This document shows positions 1 through 12,500 of a DNA stretch of 64,000 bases, piece after piece (position 1 is the stretch's first letter; every line of letters begins with the position of its first letter). The position numbers were made by a program, and so were the translations under genes. The notes under the pieces were generated by a model. That model was not told the DNA's origin. It ran no database searches and was given only the letters and a program-made list of their open reading frames with translations. Origin of the DNA: Protonemura montana (Eukaryota; Arthropoda; Insecta; Plecoptera; Nemouridae); contig OX387604.1 in assembly GCA_947568835.1 (NCBI GenBank), positions 21,109,076 through 21,173,075 of the forward strand, given 5' to 3'.

Positions 1-504
1 GTACAACTCGATAAACAGGATTCCTCCACCAATCCATGCTGTCGAGAGTTTAAGAGAGATAACCAAGGGGAAAAAAATTGTGTACCAACTTCCATCCCTG
101 CAAACTCTCTCCCGAACAGAACTGGTAATTTGTATGATGGTCACCCATTCAATACTTGATCCAGTGCAGTGTTGCTTAACCTCGGTGATGTCACATGAAC
201 CAGTGTTCCGGTCTGGTCATTCGAACTTACTAGATCTATTGGGCCAGTTAACCAATCTTGCTGGGTCCAATCAGTAACCACAACAATGTCCTGAACTCAG
301 CAAACAGAAATAATGATCGGCCTAAATGGGATTTGCTAATGTGGAGGCCACCTTAGGAAGCAGTAAATCTAAACCATCATGTTCCACTAAAGACGGGAGA
401 ATTAGAGTGACATCTTCCTGGAAATACTTGCATATTCACCTTACAAAACATTATTGATTGCCCAACACAAGAACCAAGACTCATTCCCATTTTTTTCTAC
501 CTAG
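1..504. other. Left-edge non-coding sequence, probably SIPA1L intron
   Basis: No exon could be supported here. A splice acceptor (pyrimidine run then AG at 503-504) ends the stretch and opens the first recognisable SIPA1L exon. The human family has roughly 150 more N-terminal residues, so upstream coding exons probably lie outside the window. Confidence 0.6.
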
Positions 505-3500
505 TGTGATGGGATGAGCTATCGAGGGAGTTCTCGCGCCATGCAATATTCAAGTAGGCGACCAGAAGCTCTTTACCGGAGCAACTCCAGCCTCGAACTC
601 GAACACCATCATTCTCACTTGGCAACCGGTCTTGGGAGTGGAGGCCCCGTCGAATTACGCCGCGAATATGGAAGCCAAGGCTCGATCGACATAATGGGGT
701 CGACAGCAGCTCCGGCAGAAAGCTTCTTTGCCATGCTCCAAGACTACAGGCCGTCCACTCTAGCAGTGACGGATCAGAGAAGTCCCGGCCCGGCAGAATA
801 TCTCAGAGGTAAGGTGGTTTGTTTTGCAGCATAGATCCTGCACAGGTGAATTATGGTTTGCCTTATGGCTGGTTTTATGTATCGGTGTACTACAGTACAG
901 TGGCGTGTGGTGGGGCTAGAACTAAGGTATGCTCTTAAAAAAAATATATATATATATTTATAAATATATATATTTATACATAGATTTATTTATTTATTTA
1001 TATATATATATATATATGGACGCTGCAGGGCAATGTTAGTGTCACCCACGCGATTGTACCCAAAACAGAGCCAGCCAATGACTGATTGACTGCGGCAAGC
1101 TACCTCGTGGCGCCAGAGGAAATCTAAGCAAGAGCGGGAAGTTATTTGAATTATCTCCCAGAACACTGCTGCCGTGCCGATAGAGCTAAAAGCTACTGGG
1201 GCCGTAGCTTACGATGACGCGTTGCTAGAGCTAGAGGAGCGAGAGCAATTGAGAGAGAGCAAGTGAGAGGGAAGTACCCTCCTCCTCTCCGCTCACCCAG
1301 CGTCACCATGTATAGCGCCATAAGAGGAAGCGCGCTTTTAACGTTGAAAAACTGAAAACATCAGCCCGATTCTTTTTTCCCCGCCAAATTTGTAAATAAT
1401 TATCGTAAATGATAGAACAACCTTAAAATAACCCACTTGGTGATTTGCTCAGGGCATGCGGCGCATGCCCCGCATGCCCTGACCACACGCCCCTGCTACA
1501 GTAACACTATTTAAACTGTCTTCTCGAAAAATGGTCGCCAAATTACTTCTGTACCGACAAAAACTGAGGAAGCGTCTAGGTTGAGTCACCGCCATTTCGA
1601 GTGTTAAGATGTTTTATTTTGTTATTTCTTGCAGATAACTTGCATTTAAGACTGGTTTACACTCAATTAATCTTTGATAATGCTAAGCTTAAGGAATATT
1701 ATACATTTATCAATATTTTGAATCATAATTATTTCTTTGTAGAGGTTTGTTCAGAAGGGCGGCTTCAAGTGCTATCGGGTGGGACTAAAGGCTGGCTCGT
1801 TTGCTCAGCAGAAAGCTATAAATTAACGCCATGGCCCTCTGACTTTACCTATAAACCTAATGGTGCAGGTTTGAAAGTGTCAGGATGTGGCCCATGAAAT
1901 AACAGATTGCATTTTTCAATTGGCAGGCAAAGTGGCTCCCCCTCCTGCCTCAGAAAATGCAACCAACTCGCTGACAGAAGATGGCTCGTTATCTACGAGC
2001 TTGGCTACCACCAGCCCGAAGCTACGGCTGAAGCTTCATCGGTTTTGGGGAGGTCCGGGCACTTCAGGCAGCAATAAACCTCCCAGACACCAAACGTTGG
2101 ATGATTCGGTGGTGAACAATGCATCACAGAATTGCACGGTAAATTATTGGCAGATTTATTTACTTTTTTTCAGTTGGCCTTAGCTAGCACCGGCTCATGG
2201 CGTTGCAGCCAATGCTTAACAGGCACAAGATATTTAGAGGAAGTTGATTCTTTTTTTTTAGTGTAATGATGAAATAAAATATAGTATGTATATGTGTGTA
2301 GTGCTCAATTCAACTGGCCAGAGAATCTGATCATATATTACCTTAAAAAGTTTTTGAAATAGTGTAAGTACTGAACTGATTGTAAATTGCCTAAAATACT
2401 TTTTTCATGACTGGAGGCTGCAGTGTATTTTTAGTTCCTAAAGAGAATGTCACTAGGTTGGGTAGAATGAAGTGTGCTGTGCTGTACTTAACTGGTATCT
2501 AATGACTAATTAGTATTCAATACTTGTCCTATAGTTTAGAAGGTTGGCCAAGACTTTGGAATGAAGCTTATGAAGGTATACTGTGTGCCCTGAATTAGTC
2601 GAGTTTTGGTCTTCATACATTCTCATCCTTGAAAATTATCTGGGGAAAACGTGGATCAACTGTCCCTTAATTATGATGTTTATTTAAATGGAGCTCATTC
2701 TTTTCAGTGATAAAGTGAAGGTACAGAAATGCTTGATGTATATAGTTACTTTTCTGGCAAATTTTATACTTCACGTAAGATGTGCAAATCCGTTTTTACC
2801 TCCTCCCCAATTATCCCCCCCCCCCCCCCCCATTTGGGGACTGTTTCCCCTATAATTTTTAATGGCATTAATGTCAACCTAAAACTTAATGCAACTGAAA
2901 AGCGCACTTTATTCTTCAGCATCTTCTCTGCTATGCATAAGGCCTATTGTGCATATGCACTGATGATGATATCACTAGTTTCTTGGGGAAGTAGGATTAG
3001 AACACATACTGCAGCCCGGCTGTACAGTTACGTTAAAAACCACATATAGTTTTGTACCCAGGTAATTTCCGATCCGCCCATCTACCGAAAGCCCTAAGAT
3101 ACTCAGGTTACCTAACACATTGCATTTTGAAATGTGTACTATGTTCAATAATGAGTAACGTGTATATTACTTTTCTAATTGTTAATAGGTACCAAAAGAT
3201 TAAATGCTAAAATAAAACGCCTTTATTTTTCTTTCAATACAAAAGTTCTCATGCCAATCATTTGCTCCGCAGTCTTTGGGCTCCGAACCTTTCGACGAAC
3301 GTCAACGACGGCGTGCGTTTGCTCATTACGACTGCCAGTCGCTGACGGCCAACCTTGGGTACGCAGTGAAGCTCCGTGGCATGCTTCTCGCTCGACGGCG
3401 GAACACTGCGACTGGCGCGTCGGCAGCGTCTATGTCCGCGGTCCGCGCGGCTACACCAGAAGGCGCAGACAGCGGAGACGAAGATCTCGGGGACGGCCGC

Positions 3501-3520
3501 GGAAATGATCTGCTGGACAG
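505..3520 (+). CDS. SIPA1L: SIPA1L exons 1-3: N-terminal region
   Basis: Exons 505-808, 1927-2138 and 3273-3520. The first holds RSNSSLELE and a [10 protein letters not shown] block followed by [10 protein letters not shown], which parallel the family's REYGS/SFF motif. The second is Pro/Ser-rich with a basic [12 protein letters not shown] segment. The third contains [12 protein letters not shown] and TATGASAAS, close to the conserved family sequence just before the GAP domain. Donors are G|GTAAGG, G|GTAAAT and AG|GTTGGT; acceptors follow pyrimidine runs. The first intron carries a hAT-type MITE (898-1495). The third intron carries a hairpin and a SINE. Confidence 0.85.
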
Positions 3521-6500
3521 GTTGGTGTCAACTCCTGGCCATTCGTTGCCAGTTATGTTATGGAAAATTTCATTTTCCTAAAAAGACACCCAACAAGTTT
3601 CTCAGCTTCGGGCAGATAGATTCAAGTCGAGACAGTTTTACGTATGCTCGTTTTAAATGCCCTGCACCTTCCACTCTACTGCGCTTACGACGACATCCAG
3701 ACAGATTCTCTCGCTATATAGTCGTTATTAGTACACATTCAAGGCATGGTGGGGGTAAGGTCGGGGGTACTCTAAACAAGCGTATATGTAGTTTTGTCGC
3801 AAATATATCTTTTTGAAGCTGAAAAGCCAAACAAGTGCAATTTTATGAATACATTGTAACGTTTTTCTTTACCCCCATAAATTTGGGGGTAAAGTTATCA
3901 CTACGGTAATGAAATCGGAATCTGGTTCCGGAGATCCCTTACCCCATCTGGCAAGGCTGGAGTCTTGTTTGCCCGGGTGGAGCGCTCGGCCGGTAATCAA
4001 AAGGTTTCGGGCTCGTATCCCGGTGCAGTCGCACATTTTCCCAGCCTATCGCCCCACCATTGTTAGGTTTAATTTTATATTTTATTTCCGTACCTGGTGT
4101 TCCTTACTGGTGATCCTCACTGCCTGGTAGCAACTGCAGTTGGCACATACATTTTCATTGGCCACTGTTACCTTTTTAATCAAATTTTGTGAGCAAAGTA
4201 TAACTAGAAGTACTTAGGAGGATTTTTTTTGGTAAATGAATCAAAAGTGAGCATGGGTGGACATATACCAACTGTATATTAAATCAGGAATAGATACTGG
4301 ATTGTAACTCTGGGCTAAATACTCACATTGTATTAGCATGATTCCAGCGTTGGCCAAGGTTTCACCAGATGACCCCTTTCCGTTCCAGCTGCCCCTTTTT
4401 CCGCAACGAGGTTGGCGGCGAATTGGAGCGCATGGTCTCGCTGACTCGTAGCTCGATGGCAGCGCAGTGCCGCCGCCAACTGCATCGCCCGCCGCTGGCG
4501 TACGGCGTGGCAATCTTGGAGTTTCCTGTGGGCGAGACGCACTGGGAACACGGCACGTGTCCACACCGCCGGTTTCCCCCCCGGCCCATCGAGACCGTTG
4601 ACAAGGGGGCCAATTATTATCGGGAATACTTCTATGGGCAAGGTAATTTTCACCTAAAAATGAAGCCAACACTGGAATGAAGATTTATTCATGTTTTGAA
4701 TACTTCTGTGTAATATACTAACTTTTAAAAAATGTGTGTCACTGCCCAGTATATGGTAGCTTTAAAAATGGGCGAATTCAAATGGCACAAATTTAACTTA
4801 TTAAAGTACATATTTTGGATTTTTTTCTGGAGAAATTTCAGACTCTTCAGACTTTTGCCTTTATTTATAGATCATCAAAACTGGTTTGGGCTCGATGACA
4901 ACTTGGGACCTGTCGCGATAAGCATTCGAAGAGAGCGGTTGCCAGTATTAGACGGAAACGTAAACACGGCCCAACCGTACCAGTACCGGTTGCTGGTACG
5001 AACTAGTGAGGTAAGCTAATTCCATTTAGATAAATTTCATAACAAATAAACTAAAGGGTGTTTATGCTGCATGTGAGTGTGAGCCTTTCACCCCTAAATT
5101 TTCTTGTAATCAGAGTACAACATCTTGAAAAGTTTGTTTGATTGATGAGAAACAGCCATGTCATGCAGAGGTTACTAGTAATCTGTAATACCATCAATCC
5201 TAGCAGGTCAATTGGATCATTTTAATCCAGATTATTTGTTGTAGTTTCCAATTTAAGGTTCAAGATAATATCACCCAAGGGAAGCAAGGGAAAGTAGATA
5301 CTCACTACCATATGACACATATCTTTGGCTGAACTATATTAACATGCTTGATTTATCGAAAGCATCGGTAACAAGTGCTAGCCTATCAGCCTACCAAGGA
5401 TTTGAATTATTACTGCCTGATCATCGAGATTTTTATTATTGTTTATGGAGTGAAGGTGATGATGTTTTGTAAAGTCTCGTTGCTTTTGTACTGTGAAGGT
5501 ACCTTATGTACACCAATAGAAACATTGAAATTATTGTTTGCAAAACACCACACATCTTATCTTTCTGTAGGTTGCAATTTGGCAGAGTTATCAAATAATT
5601 CAGTCTCAATATTATCTTACGCTGATTCTCACTCTTGTAAATCTATACTTTTACAGTTGATGACGCTCAGGGGCTCAATTCTAGAAGATGCAATCCCAAA
5701 CTTGAAGCTCTCCAACAGTAGCAAAGGATTGAATACTAAGGAAGTTTTCGAGTATGTGGCTCCGGAAATAAGTTTGTCATGGTAAGTTTCAATGTGCCGA
5801 CTTAGAAATTAATACAAAGCCAATTTATTTTTTTTCTAAGCAATGTCTGCCTTTTTCATGCCTTTTTTATTTTTGCCTGTTGTCTTTTTTTATTGTGTTG
5901 ATGGATAAATAGCCATGTAATCATACATGATAGCCCACAATCAACCAATAGTTAGTACACTTTGTCAATAAGTATGTAACATAATTATAAATCTATTTAA
6001 ATCTTGTGTTGGTCATCTTGGTTCAAACTGGTTTGTGCTCATAATATTCCAGCCTTCGCCTTGGAGTGCCTTCGTCGCAAACTGAGGACCAACTTCTGAA
6101 GTTAGATGAGCAGGGTCTCACAAATCATTACAAAGTTGGCATCCTTTATTGCAAGGAAGGCCAGAACACGGAAGAGGAGATGTATAATAACGAAGAATCA
6201 GGCCCGGCTCTGCTAGAGTTCCTGGACACGATTGGCCAACGTGTAAGACTTAATGGGTTCAGCAAATACCGAGCTGGCCTCGACAACAAAAGTGCGTAGA
6301 GTTGTTTCCTGAGTCTCACACCTTGGCTAAATCTAACATTAAATAATAGAAAACTGACCAATTATTTGCAATTTCAGCTGACTCAACGGGTTTGTATTCC
6401 GTTTACTCTCAGTATCAGGAATGTGAAATCATGTTTCACGTCTCTACGCTCCTTCCCTTTACTCCAAACAACCACCAGCAGGTAAGCACAAGTAGTAATC

Positions 6501-9500
6501 AAGCAGCTGTTTTAACATTTATGAAAATGTAATGAATTTTTGATAATGTTTTGATGTTGTATATCTTACCTATTGAATGAGTACCACTTCATTTTTCAAC
6601 TGGTCACCTTAAAGTCAAATAGAGCTAATCTTAACATTTTTAATGCAATGTTTTTGCTACAAGAAAAACTTTTAAGTTGAGATTCAAGAGTTGAAAAGCA
6701 ATTTTTTTTAGAACCTTATTAAGTTGGTTTGAATTGCTTTGAAGGCTAACATGTATGTGTTTGATTCTTCCAGCTTTTGAGGAAGCGTCACATAGGCAAC
6801 GACATTGTTACAATAGTATTTCAAGAGCCGGGGGCTCAGCCATTCACACCAAAGAATATACGTTCACAATTCCAACATGTGTTCATTGTCGTCAGGGCAA
6901 TCGAACCGTGCTCAGAAAACACTCGTTACAGGTAAGAATTGTCATGTTTCCGCCATAAATCTTGTATCTGTTCTGCCATGGGTGTGAGCCAAGCCTGAAA
7001 AGTATTATTGCATAAAAACAATCCAGACTCTCGGGGCCAAGAGTGTACATAATTCACATTGTAAACTCCATGTTTGCTTTGCTTGAAACAAACTGCCTCT
7101 CTGCTAAATCTAGTTTGTTTGTTCCTCTGACAGGAGCAGTGTAACAGAATTTTGCATTTTAGGGCTTACATTCCCTCTCTCATTTTTGTAGCAGTCACAA
7201 GCTACAGAACCGCTGCAGAAACAGGGTGAATCACACAAGCATCGACACATTTTGTTGGTCCATAACCTAAATAATCAAACTTGTCAATCTTAATTTAAAG
7301 AACCATCCATTAATTCAACATTGAAAAATTAACTGTAAATGCAATGAAATAAAGATTGTTTTACTTCTGGCATCAATGATGGCATGGTTTGGTTGTCTAT
7401 AAATTAACTTTAATTTGAGGTTAGAGTTGATCAATTTGAATTTGGCATTGTCCTTTTGCACGAAAACTAATTATCTTCTCAACACCTGAGTGAAGCAGCT
7501 CTATCCTGCCAAATTTGTGATTGTCTAGCTTGCGCCTGTTCTCATTGCTTTGCACTAGAATTTACATTTTCTCATCTATAATTTTGCTTTGTGTCGGTGT
7601 GTTTCCATCATGATCTGACTGTTTAATACATTTACACAATTTTTTTTAGATATTCCTATGACATTAAGGGAGCAAGATGCTTTTCAGGGTCTACTTTGCT
7701 TCTTAAGGATTTCCTAGTCTTAGTGGGAATATTGGTCCTTTTGAGGTGGGCTTTTTGTCATCTGCCATTAGTCATTTTCTGGCAACTTTAACTGCTATTT
7801 CAACAGCTACTCTTCTCGATAACTGGCAGCAGGAAAGAGGGGATATCCCCAAAATATATAATTTACAAATACTGTACCTGTTAATTCAGTTGATGACATT
7901 TTCTTAAAAAATTTGATTTCCTTTTTCAATCTTTGAGAACTGGTGATGAAACAAAAATCACATAATTGTCTTTCACAACAGTACCAAACCTATTATTCTT
8001 CGCAAACATGTATTTTGCAAGCCTTTTTTCGCTTAGGATGTCTATAAAGGACATCCCAAGGACATCCTTTTTTCCGCTTAGGATGTGCTTATCACACAAA
8101 AAACGTACACAGCCCCCCGGTCTCTCTCTTCTCTGGGTCAAATTAATAGTAAAATCCTAAATATTAAACACACGTTGAAGATATCTAACGATTTCCGTCC
8201 TTTTGTTCAACTTCCAGTGTTGCAGTAAGCAGGTCAAAAGAAGTTCCAGTGTTTGGTCCACCAATTCATGGCAGCGCCGTCTTCTCTAAGTCGAGAGCGT
8301 TTGCAGACTTCCTTTTGGCAAAAGTGATAAATGCTGAAAATGCTGCCCATCGTTCGGAGAAGTTTGCTACCATGGCCACACGAACGAGACAAGAATATCT
8401 GAAAGACCTTGCTACCAATTACACAACCACTACTCTTGTAGACACAGGACAGAAATTCTGTGAGTACCTAGTACCAAAAGACTTGTGTTCAAAATTATAT
8501 TCTCGTACTTTGATAACTTTTCTTCTGCAAATGTTCTAATTTTTAAGAAAGTTTGCCTTGATCGTGTTGACACATACTGACTGTTTGTCGCCTTCCTTCC
8601 AGCAATGCTATCGTTCAGCAGCAAGAAAAAAGACCGATCTCGGCCCAAAGTGCCAGGGAGCCCAAACTTGTCTCAACGGGGAGCCATAAGCTGGCAAGTG
8701 ATTCTAGATGACAGCGGTCAGGGTGGTGTTTTAGTCGAATGCATCCTTGGCATATCTGCAGACACTATTGTGCTCATCGAAGAGGCATCTCGAGAGATAG
8801 TCTTTGTCACTCCAACCAAGTCTGTGTTGGGATGGTCACTCCAGACCACGTGCCTACGAATTTATCATCATCAAGGTAATTTATGAAAATATTTTCAAAA
8901 TAGCAATGAGGGGCAATCGTGAATAGCAATGAAGGGCAATTGGGAAATTTAGTTGTTCTTTACTTAGCATTCAAAACCCAGTTCAAATAGTTTTTGTTAC
9001 AACTAGTGCTAAGGTTACATCAAGTAGACATGAGTCTAAAAACAATCACAGGGGCAATTGGTTTTTGAAAGAACCAATCATTCACTAAGTGGGACTTATT
9101 TTGGTGGGACTTTCCAGAACCATTGACTTACAATAGCTTTCAGGTTTCGATGGCCAGCAATAAAGTAAAGCTCCAACCTCGCTATTTTCTGTAGCTGAGA
9201 AAAAAAAAGAATCCCAGCAGCGACAGCTGGTATTTTTATTCTTTCAACTACACTGTCGTTAGCACTGGCCATGCGACAGGTGAAAGCTATTAATCAATGC
9301 CAATACTGTCCTAGAATAATGAAGTTGGAATTGAAGAGATGAATTGTAAAAAGTGTAGCCGTAATTGTCTCTTCCCGTGACAGGAGAATGTGTTACGATG
9401 CACATGCGCGAAGCTAGTGAGTGCCACGAGGCCACGGCACGACTGCGAGCGGTCACACTCGGAAGCCTGGCACGCGACTTGGTATTGCGGCGCAATCCGA

Positions 9501-12500
9501 TGGGGCAGCTTGGCTTCCACGTTCAGCCAGACGGTGTCGTCACGCAGGTGGAGAACATGGGCCAGGCATGGCAGGCTGGCCTCGTGCAAGGGGACAGGCT
9601 GGTAGAGGTGAGAGCCCAGCAGTTTTGAAATTGAACGCTTAATGCATTGTCGGCCATTTTGCGAACACTCAGTAGGGGTAGTGTTCGAACAGAGAAAGAG
9701 TAAACGGGACTGAGGAATCTGATTCGTACAATACATGCTAGGTTTGTTTTTTCTCTGTGTTTGCACAAACACTGACGGTAAAAAAAGATTAAGAATAGTT
9801 TCATCGTCACTTCGAGAATTTTTTCATTTTAGCAGTAAATTTTTTGTATGTGTACTAAAAATTGTCACATGTTTTTATAAATGAATTCCTGATACTCTCT
9901 CTAAATGCATCTGAAAATATAATTTTAATGGCGTTTTATAATTACAGATCTGCAAAGTCGCTGTGTGCACTCTGTCTCACGATCAGATGGTCGACCTTTT
10001 GAAGACGTCTGCTACTGTAACGGCCACAGTGATTAAACCATCAGTGGATGGAAACCCAAAGAGGTCAGCACTTTACTCACCTAAAAACGATGCTAAGTCA
10101 ATCTTCATCTTCAATTAACTTCATTGTCAGTGATGAAGGTGTGTGTTGAGCTCGACCACGTTTTGAGCTGAAAAATGGAGACTATACCTGCTCAGCAGTG
10201 TAATTTTGCTTAACACTCAAGTATGGAAGCTCTCCAGCTCCATTTTAAACTAAACTGTAATTGATGCAAAATATATTTTGCTTGCTATAAGATATTATGC
10301 ACATGCAAGGCAGGTGCCTTTTCAAGCTTGTGGAACTGTAAGTTTGCTCCTTTCGAGAATAACAAGTTGCAAAACACAGAACCTGTTTCTTGTGCTGATT
10401 ATTTATAACAAGTTAAATTTGAAAGCGTAGCAGCGCCTGTCTCTTTCAAGTATCTCCTTCACAAGAAAACACATATGTTTGCAGAGGCTGCTTGCCTGTG
10501 GCGTGCCGTCGTGGTGGTGGCTCCTGCGAAGGGGACTACGAGAACGTTGCTCCACCTGCGCAGGCTGTGCAGCAGCAGGTGGTGCAGGCGCGGTTCCGCC
10601 ACGAACGAAGCTTCTCGCCCTCCGGTAGCTCAGGATATGGATCAGGGGGCAGGCCGCCGCCCATCACCGATGGCACTCCCACAAGTTCTTCGAGCGGACT
10701 TTCTTCTGATGACCCCTGGTCAGTGCTCATCTAGTTATTACTGCTGATAAGGGTCTTATCAGAAACGTTTTCAATTTTCATACATGGGGAGATCAAAGTA
10801 TCTAAGCATCAATTCAGATACTGGTTGGTTGAAGAATAGAAAATTTACTTTCTAGCTCGGTTAGATGGGAAGATGGAATTTGAAAAACATAGTACTTGAT
10901 AATTGCCGAGAGAGTGCATGAATTTAATTTAGCTTTCGCCTAGGTTGCTTGGGCCTGGACTTTTGCATGGCATTTAGTACTCATGGTCCTGGCTGCTCTG
11001 GACATGCTAAGTCTCTATAACATTTTCTTTTGCTTTTTTTCTGTCCTTCCTGCCATGGTACCAATCTAACATAATTTGGTACAAAGACAATTCTTTGAAA
11101 CCTCAGCATCATAGTCTTCCATTTTTGCTCTGATTTGACATCTTGGTCTTGGTGAATTTACTTGTAAAAGTCAGTACTTCTGATATAATTTTTTCCAGCA
11201 AGTTATGCTACCACTTAGAATAACAAAGTCAGAAAGTTATAAGCTAGCCTAACTTTATCTTTCCCTCTATGAAAGGCTCGCGAATAGCTGCAGCAAAGGC
11301 TAAGAAAGTCCATTCAGTTCTCCAAAGCTGGCAGTATGCCAGGAACGCGAGTCTGGCTCAGAAAGATACAATTTAACAGAGTTTAAATTTCCTTAAAGGT
11401 ACGAATCTCTGGACGTTGGTGAGGCCAAGACAGTGGAATCTCCCCCGCCGCCCCCGCTCCCTGCGAGAGTAGGCTCGTCGTTCCAGCACGTGGCTTCTTC
11501 TCGCGTACAAGACTTCAAGGTTGGAGACAAGGTGACCTACCTGCTGCCGTTGCCGATCCGACACGGTGCCGCTGCTGCCGCGCTCAAGGATGGGGCAAAG
11601 ACGACAAGTCTGCCCCCAGATTGCGCTGTTCGCGCCGTGCCGGTCAACGATGGACATTCCACGGACACCAGTTCGGCTAGTGAAAGGTTGTTTGGCGTGC
11701 AGAGTGAAGGTGAGCTATTTTCATGGGTGGGGTTGATGTTATTATAAGTCAAGCTGGTAGTTGTGGGTATCAACGTACTTGGCCAGATTAAAGTTGTTGG
11801 CATGTTCTCAAGAGTCGAGTCAAGCATATAGTCAACAGTACTGTTGACAAGTGCAGGCTGATAGGGGTATAACATCCCAAAGGTGCATAAAATGCAGGTA
11901 TAGGCAGTTAGACATATTTTAAAAATATATATACATCAACATCACATTATTTAGTAATAAAGTAAAAAACCATCTTAACAAAATTGATTAAATATTGATT
12001 TTGTTCCACTAATCAATAGTTTTATTGAACTTCAATGATCTCGTAAGAGTTGCACTGGAAACGTAAAGTAGCAAGTGGACTAACCGATGATGATTTTGTC
12101 GCTCTCTTCAATCACAGACGAGCTGTCAACGGGAAGTGCGAATGTTTCCCCGCGCATGCGTCGTGCCAAGCTGACCCCTTCGAGCGGCAACAGCAGAAAC
12201 CAGAGTCCCCGGGACACGGGTGAGGCAAGACTTCGACCGGGAGTGACGTCTCGTTCGGCTAACCGGGGCAGCTCCAATCTCAGCGGCAGCACCTTACAAG
12301 AAGATCTAATGCGACTTATCAATCCCGATTACATACCTGATGTGAATGTTAATGCTCCGGTGAGTTATTGACTATGGTAGTGTGGACTCGTCTGCTTACC
12401 CTTGACAAAAATACGGATTTGATGTCATATGTTCTGTCTCAATGTATGTCTACAAGTGCAAACATGCATAAAAGTACAAGTCCATGAGTATTTGAGCTTT

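Larger units (their letters stand above)
898..1495. mobile_element. Non-autonomous hAT-like MITE with 8-bp target duplication
   Basis: The 598-bp insertion lies in the first SIPA1L intron of the window. The left end reads CAGTGGCGTGTGGTGGGGC. The reverse complement of the right end reads CAGGGGCGTGTGGTCAGGGC, an imperfect terminal inverted repeat of about 20 bp. It is flanked by the exact 8-bp duplication CTACAGTA at 890-897 and 1496-1503. A CAG-G/T start plus 8-bp duplication is the hAT signature. It has no coding frame. The interior holds an AT dinucleotide-rich tract and a GA-rich stretch (about 1226-1272). Confidence 0.88.

Noticed and set aside
1..124. Open frame from the first base ending at a possible donor (G|GTAATT)
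   Set aside because: Its phase does not fit the exon at 505 (joining gives an immediate TGA), and I see no family resemblance. It could still be a missed exon with another partner.
1742..1897. Possible extra SIPA1L exon after a good acceptor (TTTCTTTGTAG)
   Set aside because: It runs into a stop with no usable donor, and exon 505-808 joins 1927 in the right phase without it.
9259..9810. Antisense open frames over the PDZ exon
   Set aside because: Shadows of the GC-rich SIPA1L exon; the + strand PDZ coding is clear.
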